Origin: an uncultured Pelagibacteraceae bacterium | GTDB taxonomy: Bacteria > Pseudomonadota > Alphaproteobacteria > Pelagibacterales > Pelagibacteraceae | Assembly (NCBI GenBank): GCA_902571235.1 | Contig: CACGBI010000004.1 | Coordinates: forward strand, 1 to 60,860 | Reading direction: 5' to 3' | DNA length: 60,860 bases | In this document: positions 26,063 through 35,826 of the stretch, in pieces | How the letters are laid out: each line of letters starts with the position of its first letter | Numbering within the stretch: position 1 is the first letter of the stretch | Notes under the pieces: generated by a model | Databases searched by the model: none | Seen by the model: only the letters and a program-made list of their open reading frames with translations | What the model was told of the DNA's origin: nothing | Made by a program: the position numbers and the translations under genes

Positions 26063-27069
26063 CAGAAAAAATTAAAGTAGAAAAAAAAGAAATAGTTAAG
26101 CCAAAAAAAATGGGATTATTAGTTGAAAATCCAGTTTACAAACCTTTTAGATATCCATGGTGTTATGATGCATGGTTAACTCAGCAAAGAATTCACTGGT
26201 TGCCAGAAGAAGTCCCACTTGGAGATGATGTAAGAGATTGGCAAAAAAATTTGTCTCAACCTGAAAAAAATTTGGTTACTCAAATATTTAGATTTTTTAC
26301 TCAAGCGGATGTTGAAGTTAATAATTGTTATTTAAGACATTACACAACTGTATTTAAGCCTACTGAAGTTTTAATGATGATGACAGCATTTGCTGCAATG
26401 GAAACAGTTCATGTAGCTGCTTATTCTCATCTTCTAGATACTATAGGTATGCCTGAGTCAGAATATTCAGCCTTTATGAAATATAAAGAGATGAAAGACA
26501 AATATGATTACATGCAAGGGTTTAATGTAAACTCAAAAGAAGATATTGCAAAAACAGTTGCAGTATTTAGTGCATTCACTGAAGGTTTACAATTATTTGC
26601 AAGTTTTGCAATTCTGTTAAATTTTCCAAGACATAACAAACTTAAAGGCATGGGCCAAATCGTTACTTGGTCTGTTAGAGATGAAACTCTTCATTGCAAT
26701 TCAATGATTAGAATTTTTAAAGAATTTATAAAGGAAAATCCTGAAATTTGGACACCAAAGTTAAAGAAGGAACTTTATGAAGCTTGTAGGACTATTATTT
26801 CTCATGAAGATGCTTTTATTGATTTAGCTTTTGAAATGGGTCCAATGGAAGGTTTAACTGCACAAGAGGTTAAAGATTATATTCGTTTTATTGGTAACAG
26901 AAGATTGGTTCAACTTGGTTTGGAGCCAATTTATGATGTACAAAAAAATCCTCTAGGATGGTTAGACACAATGTTAAATGCTGTTGAGCACATGAATTTT
27001 TTTGAAGGTCGTGCAACAGAATATTCTAAAGCATCAACACAAGGAACTTGGGTAGAAGCTTTTAGCTGA
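26053..27069 (+). CDS. nrdB: class I ribonucleoside-diphosphate reductase, beta subunit
   Basis: This ferritin-like radical-generating subunit is about 338 aa. Metal ligands and the radical Tyr are in place: TQADVEVNN, MEtVHVAAYSHLL with Glu, His and the radical Tyr, FTEGLQLF, and the second half VRDETLHCN with Glu and His. Residual C-terminal FEGRATEYSK is followed by the peptide that docks on NrdA. No substitution suggests a metal-free class Ie enzyme. I prefer ATG 26053 to ATG 26044; both overlap the end of nrdA, so the subunits are translationally coupled. Confidence 0.94.
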   Translation: MSVTEKIKVEKKEIVKPKKMGLLVENPVYKPFRYPWCYDAWLTQQRIHWLPEEVPLGDDVRDWQKNLSQPEKNLVTQIFRFFTQADVEVNNCYLRHYTTVFKPTEVLMMMTAFAAMETVHVAAYSHLLDTIGMPESEYSAFMKYKEMKDKYDYMQGFNVNSKEDIAKTVAVFSAFTEGLQLFASFAILLNFPRHNKLKGMGQIVTWSVRDETLHCNSMIRIFKEFIKENPEIWTPKLKKELYEACRTIISHEDAFIDLAFEMGPMEGLTAQEVKDYIRFIGNRRLVQLGLEPIYDVQKNPLGWLDTMLNAVEHMNFFEGRATEYSKASTQGTWVEAFS

Positions 27070-27101
27070 TAGATTTAATAATTTAGTTTTAGACAATAAA
27101 T

Positions 27102-27734
27102 TTGAATTATAAAAAATATTATCGAAAATCGAGTCTAAAGCAAAAAGGTGTTGGTTCATTTTTTTTAAAAGAGATTTCAAAAGAAAAACCTAAATATTTT
27201 TTAGAAGTTGGTGTATTTCATGGAGTAACAGCAAGAAATATTTGTGAATTACTTTTTAGAATACATGGTAATGACTTTAAATATATAGGCTTAGATTTAT
27301 TCGAAGAAAGTGATGAAAATAAGAATGAAATAATTCCAAATACAACTTTTTCAAATCCATTAAAAACATTTTATTTTAAATACATTAAAAGACAAAATCC
27401 ATACAGTTTAGAAGCAGTTAAAGATTTATTGAGTAAGTTTAAAAATAACATTAATTTGATTAAGGGAAACTCAAATACGATATTAAGTAAAATTGATATG
27501 TCTAAAATAGATTATGTATTTTTGGATGGAGGCCATGAGTATAATACGGTAATTAATGATCTTAATTGCTGCTTAGATATAATTAGAAATAAAGGAACAA
27601 TATTATGTGATGATTATGATTTAGCGCATGCTCCAGGAGTTAAAAAAGCTATTGATGAATTTGTAAAAAAAAATGAATTAAATTGTGAATTTTTGTGGAA
27701 TAATAGATTTGCTAAATTAACAATTAAAAACTAA
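27102..27734 (+). CDS. class I SAM-dependent methyltransferase-like protein
   Basis: This 210-aa Rossmann-fold protein has a motif I variant YFLEVGVFHGVTARNI (about residues 31-46), the second acidic strand YIGLDLFEE, and the motif IDYVFLDGGHEYNTVINDL followed by GTILCDDYD, typical of the Methyltransf_24/cephalosporin-hydroxylase-like group. The only available start is TTG at 27102 and no ribosome site is evident. Substrate unknown; such enzymes often act in surface-glycan or small-molecule pathways. It may be read through from nrdAB, 32 nt upstream. Confidence 0.72.
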   Translation: MNYKKYYRKSSLKQKGVGSFFLKEISKEKPKYFLEVGVFHGVTARNICELLFRIHGNDFKYIGLDLFEESDENKNEIIPNTTFSNPLKTFYFKYIKRQNPYSLEAVKDLLSKFKNNINLIKGNSNTILSKIDMSKIDYVFLDGGHEYNTVINDLNCCLDIIRNKGTILCDDYDLAHAPGVKKAIDEFVKKNELNCEFLWNNRFAKLTIKN

Positions 27735-27753
27735 TTGTGTGGTATAAAAAACA

Positions 27754-29007
27754 ATGAAAAAATTTTTCATTGCTATTTTTTGGCTTATTTCAATATTAAT
27801 AGCCATTGTTTTAACATATGAAAACCCTGATAAAATTGAAGGTTTAAAAGATAATTTTAAAAAAAATGAAATCTCAAAAATTTCAAATGTTGAGTCAAAT
27901 AGTATTTCTTATACAGCAAACTCTTTTGATTTATATTCAAAGAATATAATTGAGTTAAAAGAAAAAGTTGCTTTTATTAGCTACCCCACTGAACAGAAGA
28001 TATTCGATAAGAATAAACTTAAAATTTATACTCAAAATGGCTTTATCATTGAAAATTTTGAACAAAAAAAACTAAATTTACCAGAATTTTTTACTCTTCA
28101 AAGAAATGGAGGAATAAAAACAGTGATCACTGTTAATGAACATAATATTGCATTAATTTCTGGTAAAGAAAAAAATTGTTTTTTTGCTTCATTAATTTTG
28201 CTTAAAAATAGTAAAGAATTATTAAGGACAAAATGCTTACCAGAGAAACCAAAAAATAATGATTTTAATGGTTTAGGAAGTAGCAATATTCATCTAAATA
28301 ATTATATATTATTTACTTTAGGAACGCCCGAAAAACATGTTAGTCTAAATAGTCAATTAGCACAAAATGATAATTATCTTTTTGGAAAAATTCTTAAAAT
28401 TAAAAAAGATGATATATTAAAAAAGATAAACAATGAAATTGAAATCCTAGATGTTAAAATCTATTCTAAAGGTCATAGAGTTCCCCAGGGTTTAACGAAG
28501 ATTGATAATACAGTTTTTAATGTAGAGCATGGACCAAAAGGTGGAGACGAGTTAAATTTAGTAATTGAAAACAGTAATTATGGTTGGCCACTCGTTTCTT
28601 ATGGCACAAATTATTTAAAAGAAAATGGGGGTGATGGGAAATCTATTCCCTCAAATCATGAATTGAATAATTTTAAAGAGCCCTTGCTAGCATTAGTCCC
28701 TTCAATTGGGATTTCGTCACTAAACAGATGTCCGAGTATATTGCAAAATTATTATAAGAAAAATTGTTTGATAGCTTTATCTTTATACGGAAATAATTTA
28801 CGAAAAGGTCATTCTATAATTGTTTTTTTATTAAATAAAAAAATGACCAAAGTTGACTCTTTTGAAATAATTAAATTAAATGATTTAGTACTAAGGCATT
28901 TTGTAACTAATGATTTAAATGAACTTTATGAAGATCAAAATGGTAATATATATGTTTCAGCAGATAAAAGCGGAGTACATAAAATAAGTTTTTTAAACTT
29001 TAGATAA
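27754..29007 (+). CDS. membrane-anchored glucose/sorbosone dehydrogenase-like beta-propeller protein
   Basis: The 417-aa protein starts with one hydrophobic segment (residues 3-21), probably an uncleaved anchor that places the rest in the periplasm. The C-terminal half carries the PQQ-dependent sugar dehydrogenase signature GHRVPQGLTKIDNTVF, EHGPKGGDELN, NSNYGWPLVSYG and, near the end, YVSADKSGVHKI. This family oxidises aldoses with PQQ in the periplasm. The N-terminal propeller blades are poorly conserved, so catalytic ability is uncertain. Its stop is 5 nt from the convergent prpC gene. Confidence 0.7.
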   Translation: MKKFFIAIFWLISILIAIVLTYENPDKIEGLKDNFKKNEISKISNVESNSISYTANSFDLYSKNIIELKEKVAFISYPTEQKIFDKNKLKIYTQNGFIIENFEQKKLNLPEFFTLQRNGGIKTVITVNEHNIALISGKEKNCFFASLILLKNSKELLRTKCLPEKPKNNDFNGLGSSNIHLNNYILFTLGTPEKHVSLNSQLAQNDNYLFGKILKIKKDDILKKINNEIEILDVKIYSKGHRVPQGLTKIDNTVFNVEHGPKGGDELNLVIENSNYGWPLVSYGTNYLKENGGDGKSIPSNHELNNFKEPLLALVPSIGISSLNRCPSILQNYYKKNCLIALSLYGNNLRKGHSIIVFLLNKKMTKVDSFEIIKLNDLVLRHFVTNDLNELYEDQNGNIYVSADKSGVHKISFLNFR

Positions 29008-29012
29008 AAGAT

Positions 29013-30137
29013 TTATCTATAATTAAGTTCTAACACTTTCCGATGTTTGTTTCCTTTATAGCTAGCCAAAGGTCTTATTAATTTATTAGCAGCATGTTGT
29101 TCCATTATATGAGCAGACCATCCGGTTATTCTAGATAATACAAAGATCGGAGTAAAAAAGTCAGTATCAAATCCCATTAAATGATATGTAGGTCCAGTAG
29201 GATAATCCACATTTGGATGAATATTTTTCTTTTCAATCATTACTTTTTCTACGATGTCATAAATTTTTTCAAATTTTTTATCTTTTTTAAGTTTTGCAAC
29301 TTTGCCAAAATATTTTCTCATCGTTGGTACTCTAGAATCACCAGATTTGTAAACTCTATGGCCAAATCCCATAACAACTTCCTTATTCTTTAAAGCATCA
29401 TTAATCCATTTTAAAGCATTCTCTGGTTTTTTAATCTTATTCATCATGTGCATAACTTCCTCATTGGCACCTCCATGTAGTGGACCTTTTAAGCTGGCTA
29501 TTGCACCAGTTATTGCACCATGAATATCTGATAAGCTACTTGTTATAGTTCTTGCAGTAAAAGTAGAAACATTAAAACTGTGTTCAGCATAAAGTATCAA
29601 TGAAACATCAAAAGCCTTTACAATTTCTCTTTGTGGTACTTTACCAAAGCACATATAAAAGAAGTTCTCTGCCATATTTAAATTTTTTTTTGGTTTAATT
29701 ATTTTTTTACCTTTTCTAAGCCTGTAAAACGCTGCTAATGCTGTAGGAGTTTTAGCTAAAATTCTTATAGCTTTTCTCATATTCGCCTCTTGAGAAGAAT
29801 CGCTAGTCTCTTTATCTTCCAATCCCATTATACTAACTGCAGTTCTAGCTACATCCATTGGATGGGATTTTTTTGGCATTTTCTTTATAATAGAATAAAG
29901 ATCTTTAGATAAATCTCTATTATTTTTCTCTTCTTTTTCAAATTTTCTAAGTTCAATAGTATTTGGGAGATCTTTATTTAAAATTAAATAAGCAACTTCT
30001 TCAAATTTGCAATATTCACATAAATCTTGAGCAGCATATCCTCTATAAGTAAGAGAATTGATTTCTGGCATAACTTTAGAAACTTCTGTTTCATCAACTA
30101 CTATTCCAAGCAAACCTTTTTTAATTTCATCACTCAT
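29013..30137 (-). CDS. prpC: 2-methylcitrate synthase (citrate synthase family)
   Basis: This 374-aa citrate-synthase-fold enzyme would condense propionyl-CoA with oxaloacetate. Catalytic His residues lie in ILYAEHSFNVSTFTART and MGFGHRVYKSGDSRVP, and the catalytic Asp lies in GFDTDFFTPIFVLSR. SLKGPLHGGANEEVM is the usual acyl-CoA loop. The short length and its place in a prpD-prpB-prpC operon favour methylcitrate over citrate synthase, although the enzyme may do both. It overlaps prpB by 1 nt. Confidence 0.9.
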   Translation of the reverse strand: MSDEIKKGLLGIVVDETEVSKVMPEINSLTYRGYAAQDLCEYCKFEEVAYLILNKDLPNTIELRKFEKEEKNNRDLSKDLYSIIKKMPKKSHPMDVARTAVSIMGLEDKETSDSSQEANMRKAIRILAKTPTALAAFYRLRKGKKIIKPKKNLNMAENFFYMCFGKVPQREIVKAFDVSLILYAEHSFNVSTFTARTITSSLSDIHGAITGAIASLKGPLHGGANEEVMHMMNKIKKPENALKWINDALKNKEVVMGFGHRVYKSGDSRVPTMRKYFGKVAKLKKDKKFEKIYDIVEKVMIEKKNIHPNVDYPTGPTYHLMGFDTDFFTPIFVLSRITGWSAHIMEQHAANKLIRPLASYKGNKHRKVLELNYR

Positions 30138-31033
30138 TATTCATGACCTTCGGTGTTAAAGTTATAAATTTTTTCGTCTAAACTATTATATTTTTCATAA
30201 TCAACAAGCTCATATAATCGTTTTCTAGTCTGCATTTTATCAATAATGTTGTTTTGATGTCCATTTGCATAAATGTCTCTTAATCCATCTTCAACATTTT
30301 TCATTGCTAAACGTTGTGTGGTTACTGGATAAATAACAATGTTATAACCAAATTTTTCTAACTCTTTATAATTAAATAATTTGGATTTTCCAAATTCAGT
30401 CATGTTTGCTAGTAAATAACATGATAATTCTTTTCTTACTTTTTCAAAATCCTTTTCATCTTGCAAAGCTTCAGGAAAGATAATTTCTGCTCCAGCATCA
30501 ATATAAGCCTTACATCTCTCAATCATTTTATCAATTCCTTCAACAGCTTTAGCATCAGATCGAGCGATAATCTTAAAATTTTGATCTTTTTTTGCTGCAA
30601 CACATTCTTTAATTTTCTTTACCATTGCCTCACATGAAATTAATTCTTTATTATCTAGATGACCGCATCTTTTTCTCTCAATTTGATCCTCTAAATGTAC
30701 ACCTGTAATTCCAAACTCTTCAAATGTTTCAATGGTTTCTTTGCAAGATTTAAATCCAGTATCAATATCTACAATTGTTGGGAGATTTGTAACTCTTGAT
30801 ATAAGATATGATCTTGTACTTACATCTTGTAAAGTTGTTAAACCGATATCAGGAAAACCCAGATCATTTGCCATTACACCACCTGATACATAAACAGCAT
30901 CGTACCCAATTTCTTCAATTAGTTTGGCGGTTAAAGGATTATATGCACCAGGTACTCTTAAAATTTTATTTGATTTTAATTTATTATCGAAATCCAATCT
31001 TTTTTGACTAGGTTCTTTTTCTACAAAATGCAC
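30137..31033 (-). CDS. prpB: 2-methylisocitrate lyase
   Basis: This 298-aa isocitrate lyase/PEP mutase superfamily enzyme splits 2-methylisocitrate to pyruvate and succinate. Motifs in order are RVPGAYNPLTAKLIEEIGYDAVYVSGG, the metal-binding PTIVDIDTGF, the catalytic loop HLEDQIERKRCGHLDNK with the K(R)-R-C-G-H signature, IIARSDAKAVEG and TEFGKS. The KRCGH form is diagnostic for PrpB-type lyases. One-nucleotide overlaps with both neighbours indicate a single operon. Confidence 0.95.
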   Translation of the reverse strand: MHFVEKEPSQKRLDFDNKLKSNKILRVPGAYNPLTAKLIEEIGYDAVYVSGGVMANDLGFPDIGLTTLQDVSTRSYLISRVTNLPTIVDIDTGFKSCKETIETFEEFGITGVHLEDQIERKRCGHLDNKELISCEAMVKKIKECVAAKKDQNFKIIARSDAKAVEGIDKMIERCKAYIDAGAEIIFPEALQDEKDFEKVRKELSCYLLANMTEFGKSKLFNYKELEKFGYNIVIYPVTTQRLAMKNVEDGLRDIYANGHQNNIIDKMQTRKRLYELVDYEKYNSLDEKIYNFNTEGHE

Positions 31034-32535
31034 TAGAAAATTCCTTTTTTTTTATTTCTTTTTAATTTACTTTTTTTTACTTTAATATTTAGTAGATTTA
31101 ATTGACCTGATTTCAAATCTTTTAATTTTTGAACATTTCTTAAAAAACGATCACTTTCTTTTTTTTCAAGAATACCCTCTGTAAGTGTTAAAAATTTATT
31201 AATATAATTTTGTCTTTTGAATGGTCTTGCTCCATAAGGATGAGCATCAGCTCTATCAAGCTCTTCAGTTATTTTTTTACCATTTTTTAGAGTTACAATA
31301 ACTTTAGCGCCAAAGGACTTATTTTTGGGATTTGGATCATGATATTTTTTAGTCCATTTTTTATCTTCATAGGTTTTAATAGATTTCCATATTTTTATAG
31401 TGCTTTTTCTTTTTGCTCTAGCTTTTGTGTATGATTTTACATGGTGCCAATCTCCATCTTCTAAAGCTACAGCAAAAATATACATGATAGAGTGATCTAA
31501 AGTCTCTCTGCTAGCATTAGGGTCCATTTTTTGTGGGTCATTTGCACCAGTTCCAATTACATAGTGTGTATGATGACTAGTATGAATATCAATTTTTTTA
31601 ACTTGATTTAAGTTTGATATCTTTTTTTTCAATTTTTTAGCTAAATCAATTAAAGCTTGAGATTGATATTCTGCTGAATATTCTTTTGTATAAGTTTCAA
31701 GGATTGCTTTCTTACTCTCTCCTTTTTTTGGAAGTGGTACTGTATATTTCGCATTCTTTCCGTCTAGTATTCTGGCTATTACACTATCTTCACCTTCATA
31801 AATAGGACTTGGGGCACCTTCACCTCTCATAACTCTATCAACAGCTTCAATTGCAAGCTTACCAGCATGAGCTGGAGCATAAGCTTTCCAACTGGAAATC
31901 TCACCTTTTCTAGATTGTCTAGTTGATACAGTGGTATGTAAAGCTTGTTGAACTGCTTGATAAATTGTTTCTGTATTAAGTTTTAACATTGAACCTAATC
32001 CTGCAGCTACACTTGGTCCAAGGTGTGCAATGTGATCGACTTTATGTTTGTGCAGACAAATTCCTTTAACTAAATTTACCTGGACTTCATAGGCAGTTAT
32101 TACGCCTCGTAAAAGGTCCAAACCACTTTTTTTATTTTGTTGAGCAACAGCAAGTAGTGGAGGAATATTATCTCCAGGATGACTATAATCTGCTGCTAAA
32201 AAAGTATCATGAAAATCTAATTCTCTTACTGCAGTTCCGTTAGACCATGCAGCCCATTCACAATCAAATTTCAGCTTTGAATTGACACCAAAAAGTGTAG
32301 CACCATTTTTTCTCAAATGTTTTAAAGCCATTTCTCTTGATGATACTACTGGTCTTCTATTTAATGAGGCTATAGCAACGGAAGCATTATCTATAATTCT
32401 GTTTATAACCATTTCAATTGCTTCTTTATTTAATTTTGAATTATCACTTGCAATTTCCGCAATTTTCCAAGCAAGCTGTTTCTTTTTTGGTAAATGTACT
32501 TTCGACGGATAAACTTTAACTTTATGATAAATCAA
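31033..32535 (-). CDS. prpD: 2-methylcitrate dehydratase (MmgE/PrpD family)
   Basis: This 500-aa MmgE/PrpD-fold enzyme would dehydrate 2-methylcitrate to methylaconitate. Recognisable parts are [22 protein letters not shown] (metal-free active-site region), [43 protein letters not shown] and [17 protein letters not shown]. It is the first gene of prpD-prpB-prpC, giving three of the steps from propionyl-CoA to pyruvate plus succinate. No prpR regulator or propionyl-CoA synthetase gene is adjacent. The C-terminus is unusually Lys-rich. Confidence 0.92.
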   Translation of the reverse strand: MIYHKVKVYPSKVHLPKKKQLAWKIAEIASDNSKLNKEAIEMVINRIIDNASVAIASLNRRPVVSSREMALKHLRKNGATLFGVNSKLKFDCEWAAWSNGTAVRELDFHDTFLAADYSHPGDNIPPLLAVAQQNKKSGLDLLRGVITAYEVQVNLVKGICLHKHKVDHIAHLGPSVAAGLGSMLKLNTETIYQAVQQALHTTVSTRQSRKGEISSWKAYAPAHAGKLAIEAVDRVMRGEGAPSPIYEGEDSVIARILDGKNAKYTVPLPKKGESKKAILETYTKEYSAEYQSQALIDLAKKLKKKISNLNQVKKIDIHTSHHTHYVIGTGANDPQKMDPNASRETLDHSIMYIFAVALEDGDWHHVKSYTKARAKRKSTIKIWKSIKTYEDKKWTKKYHDPNPKNKSFGAKVIVTLKNGKKITEELDRADAHPYGARPFKRQNYINKFLTLTEGILEKKESDRFLRNVQKLKDLKSGQLNLLNIKVKKSKLKRNKKKGIF

Positions 32536-32590
32536 AACAAACTCCTATTTAATGAGTAAGTTTTTAATATTAAAAAAAAAATAATCAATC

Positions 32591-33274
32591 TTAAAGATAT
32601 TTAGAAATAATTTTTTCAACACCAATGAAGTCTTTTATTAAATGATCATGATAAATTTCACTAGTATTTTTTTCTGTATATCCATCTTCAAGTAAAATTA
32701 CAGGTATACCAGCATTTTTTCCAGCGATTGCATCTGTTTCACTATCACCTATCATTATACATTTTTTTATCTCGCCACCTAATATTTCAATTACATTTGT
32801 TAAATGTCTTGGATCTGGTTTGCAATAATCAAAAGTATTAGATCCGGCTACATATTCAAAATAACTATAAATTCCAATTTTTTTTAAAAGATCAATTGCT
32901 AAATGTTCTTGTTTATTAGTACATACTGCCATTGAAATATTTTTTTTTTTAGACCAAATTAGAAACTCCTTAACACCTTTGATTAGGGTACTTTCATTAA
33001 TTATATTTTTTCCATAATAATCTACAAATTCTTCGATCATTTCTTTTTTAATTTTGTCATCTTGAACTTTACCAAATTCTTTTTTTGCTTGCCCCCATAT
33101 TGATCTCCCAAGCATAGCACCTGCACCTTGACCAACTAAATTTCGAATTTCATCAGTTGATTTAGTCGGATAACCAAATTTTTTCATAACATGATTATGA
33201 GCACTCATCAAATCTGGAGCTGTATCAACTAAAGTCCCATCAAGATCTAATAGAATAGTAAATTTTTGCTTCAT
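32591..33274 (-). CDS. gph: HAD-family phosphoglycolate phosphatase-like hydrolase
   Basis: This 227-aa HAD phosphatase has all four motifs: LDLDGTLVDTAPDLM (I, nucleophile Asp), AVCTNKQ (II), the Lys region KPDPRHL (III) and IMIGDSETDAIAGKNAG (IV). The helical cap contains NLVGQGAGAMLGRS, as in Gph. It probably removes phosphate from 2-phosphoglycolate formed during DNA repair or by oxygenases, but related HAD enzymes differ in substrate. It is divergent from the glmU/glmS pair. Confidence 0.82.
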   Translation of the reverse strand: MKQKFTILLDLDGTLVDTAPDLMSAHNHVMKKFGYPTKSTDEIRNLVGQGAGAMLGRSIWGQAKKEFGKVQDDKIKKEMIEEFVDYYGKNIINESTLIKGVKEFLIWSKKKNISMAVCTNKQEHLAIDLLKKIGIYSYFEYVAGSNTFDYCKPDPRHLTNVIEILGGEIKKCIMIGDSETDAIAGKNAGIPVILLEDGYTEKNTSEIYHDHLIKDFIGVEKIISKYL

Positions 33275-33346
33275 TTATTAAAAGTATTTTTAAGAAACAT
33301 TTTGTGAATTAAGAAAGATATATACTTAATGTAAACGATTTCATAG

Positions 33347-33967
33347 ATGAAACAAATAAAATTATCAAATGATCAAAATAAACTTAGAAAGAAATTTTCT
33401 AAATCAGGAGTAAAAATGATTGGCCCAGAAACAATATTTTTTTCTAAAGATACAAAAGTTGGAAAAAATGTTACGATTGAACCCTATGTGGTAATTGGTC
33501 CCAAAGTTAGAATAGGGAACAATGTAATTGTAAAATCTTTTTCTCAGTTAGAAGAATGCCATATTGAAAACAAAGTTCAAGTTGGTCCCTATGCAAGAAT
33601 AAGACCAGGGACAATATTAAAAGAAAATTCAAGAATTGGAAATTTTGTAGAAGTTAAAAAAAGTATTATTGGAAAGAAATCTAAAATAAATCATTTGTCA
33701 TATGTGGGTGATAGTTCATTAGGCAAATCGGTTAATATTGGCGCTGGCACAATAACTTGTAACTACGATGGTATAAAAAAAAATAAAACTAAAATTAAAG
33801 ATAATGTTTTTATTGGATCAAACTCTTCTTTAGTTGCACCAATTACTGTTGAAAAGCAAGCTGTTGTAGGTGCTGGTTCCGTAATTACAAAAAATGTTAG
33901 AAAAAAAACTTTAGCATTAACTAGATCGCCACAATTGATAGTTAAAAATTATAAGAGAAAAAAATAA
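33347..33967 (+). CDS. stand-alone GlmU acetyltransferase domain
   Basis: The 206-aa protein matches only the C-terminal half of bifunctional GlmU. It opens with the linker helix KLRKKFSKSGVKMIGPET and continues as a left-handed beta-helix, with PYARIRPGTIL, the catalytic His in KSKINHLSYVGDS, GAGTITCNYDG and NVFIGSNSSLVAPITV. This domain acetylates glucosamine-1-phosphate. The N-terminal uridylyltransferase domain (LAAGxGTRM) is absent, and the 72 nt upstream contain no room for it. It lies 3 nt before glmS, consistent with UDP-GlcNAc synthesis. The second half must be encoded elsewhere if the pathway is complete. Confidence 0.85.
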   Translation: MKQIKLSNDQNKLRKKFSKSGVKMIGPETIFFSKDTKVGKNVTIEPYVVIGPKVRIGNNVIVKSFSQLEECHIENKVQVGPYARIRPGTILKENSRIGNFVEVKKSIIGKKSKINHLSYVGDSSLGKSVNIGAGTITCNYDGIKKNKTKIKDNVFIGSNSSLVAPITVEKQAVVGAGSVITKNVRKKTLALTRSPQLIVKNYKRKK

Positions 33968-33970
33968 TTT

Positions 33971-35791
33971 ATGTGTGGAATAATAGGAATCTCTAGTAAT
34001 AAATCTGTATCAGCTAATATTATTAATTCTTTAAAAAAATTAGAGTACAGAGGATATGATTCTGCCGGCTTGGCTACACTTTCTGATGGAGCGATTCATG
34101 AAGTCAAATCTGAAGGCAGAGTTGATAATTTAGAACAAAATTTTGATCTTAAAACTTTAAAAGGAAATATTGGAATTGGTCATGTCAGATGGGCAACTCA
34201 TGGTGTTCCTAATAGTATAAATGCTCATCCACATTCTTCACACAATGTTTCTGTTGTACATAACGGAATAATTGAAAATTCAACAATTTTAAAAAAATTT
34301 TTGATTAACAAGGGTCATAATTTTAAATCTCAAACAGATACAGAAGTAATAGTTCATTTAATTACAGAAAATTTAAAAACATCTGAGCTAGAGGTAGCGA
34401 TTACAAATACTCTTAAACAACTCCATGGTAGTTTTGCTTTAGGTATTGTTTTTAAAGATATTCCAGATTTAATTGTAGGTGCAAGAAGAGGTTCACCGCT
34501 GGCTGTTGGTTATGGTCCAAATGAAAATTATTTAGGATCTGATTCATATGCATTAAAATCAATGACTAATAAAGTTACTTATCTTGATGATGGTGAATTT
34601 TGTATTGTCAAAAAAGATCAAGTTCTTTTTTATAATGAGCAAGGTAAAAAGATTAACAAAAAAATATTAGAACTTTCATCCAATGAAGCAAATTATGACA
34701 AGGGAGATTTTAAATATTTCATGGCTAAAGAAATTGAGGAACAGCCAAATACAATTAAAACAGGAATTAAAGAATATGTAGATAATCTTAACAAAGATAT
34801 AAGTATCTTTAATTTTCCTTGGAAAATAGAAGAGATAAATTCAATAACTTTAATTGGATGCGGTACTGCTTACCATTCTTGTTTGATGGCAAAATATTGG
34901 TTTGAGGAATTAACGTCCCTTGAAGTGAGTATTGATATAGCTTCAGAATTTAGATACAGAAGAAATAGATTTAAAAAAGATACACTTTACGTATTTGTCT
35001 CACAATCAGGTGAAACAGCAGATACATACGCAGCATTAGATTTGTGTAATAAAAATAATATGAAAACATGTGCTGTTGTTAATGTGGTTGAGAGCTCAAT
35101 CGCGAGAGATTCAAACTTTGTGTTACCAATACATTGTGGTCCAGAAATTGGTGTTGCCTCCACTAAAGCTTTTTTAGGTCAAATCCTGGTATTATATATA
35201 TTAACTTTAAAAATAAGTTCATTAAGAAAAGAAATTGATAAAGATCAATATCATAAAAAAATAGAAGATTTAAAAACTCTACCTAATTTAATAGAAAAAA
35301 CCTTACATCATGACAATGATATTCAGACAATATCTTCAACTTTTAATGAGGCCAAAGGTTCAATGTTTTTAGGAAGAGGATTTTCTTATCCAATAGCATT
35401 GGAGGGTGCTCTTAAACTAAAAGAGTTGTCCTACATTCATGCAGAGGGATATCCTGCAGGTGAGATGAAACATGGACCTTTAGCTTTAATTGAGAAGGGT
35501 ATGCCAGTAGTTGTTTTAGCTCCAAGAGATAATTACTATAAAAAAACGATTTCAAATATGCAGGAAGTTATTGCTAGAGGTGCAAAGGTTTTATTAATTA
35601 CGAATAAAAGTAACAATGAGGTTGTTTCAGAAAATATTTGGGAAACAATTGAAGTTGAAAATACAAACAATGATTTACTTCCATTCTTATTAACAATTCC
35701 ACTTCAAAAACTAGCATACTATTCTGCTTTAAAAAAAGGCTATGATATTGATAAGCCAAGAAATTTAGCCAAATCTGTTACCGTTGAATAA
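33971..35791 (+). CDS. glmS: glutamine-fructose-6-phosphate aminotransferase (isomerizing)
   Basis: This 606-aa GlmS has an N-terminal glutaminase domain with nucleophile Cys2 (MCGIIGIS), RGYDSAG, HVRWATHG and HNGIIEN. Two SIS domains follow, with LIGCGTAYHSC, SQSGETADTYAAL, STKAFLGQ and the C-terminal GYDIDKPRNLAKSVTVE, whose tail closes the active site. It makes glucosamine-6-phosphate, the first committed step to peptidoglycan and lipid A sugars. It starts 3 nt after the GlmU-half gene, so they are almost certainly cotranscribed. Confidence 0.96.
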   Translation: MCGIIGISSNKSVSANIINSLKKLEYRGYDSAGLATLSDGAIHEVKSEGRVDNLEQNFDLKTLKGNIGIGHVRWATHGVPNSINAHPHSSHNVSVVHNGIIENSTILKKFLINKGHNFKSQTDTEVIVHLITENLKTSELEVAITNTLKQLHGSFALGIVFKDIPDLIVGARRGSPLAVGYGPNENYLGSDSYALKSMTNKVTYLDDGEFCIVKKDQVLFYNEQGKKINKKILELSSNEANYDKGDFKYFMAKEIEEQPNTIKTGIKEYVDNLNKDISIFNFPWKIEEINSITLIGCGTAYHSCLMAKYWFEELTSLEVSIDIASEFRYRRNRFKKDTLYVFVSQSGETADTYAALDLCNKNNMKTCAVVNVVESSIARDSNFVLPIHCGPEIGVASTKAFLGQILVLYILTLKISSLRKEIDKDQYHKKIEDLKTLPNLIEKTLHHDNDIQTISSTFNEAKGSMFLGRGFSYPIALEGALKLKELSYIHAEGYPAGEMKHGPLALIEKGMPVVVLAPRDNYYKKTISNMQEVIARGAKVLLITNKSNNEVVSENIWETIEVENTNNDLLPFLLTIPLQKLAYYSALKKGYDIDKPRNLAKSVTVE

Positions 35792-35826
35792 AAAAAAAAC
35801 TCTGATACAACAATCATGAGTTGAAT

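Noticed and set aside
29013..30137. Primary TCA-cycle citrate synthase
   Set aside because: It is in an operon with methylisocitrate lyase and a PrpD-type dehydratase and is short, so methylcitrate synthase fits better; dual activity is not excluded.
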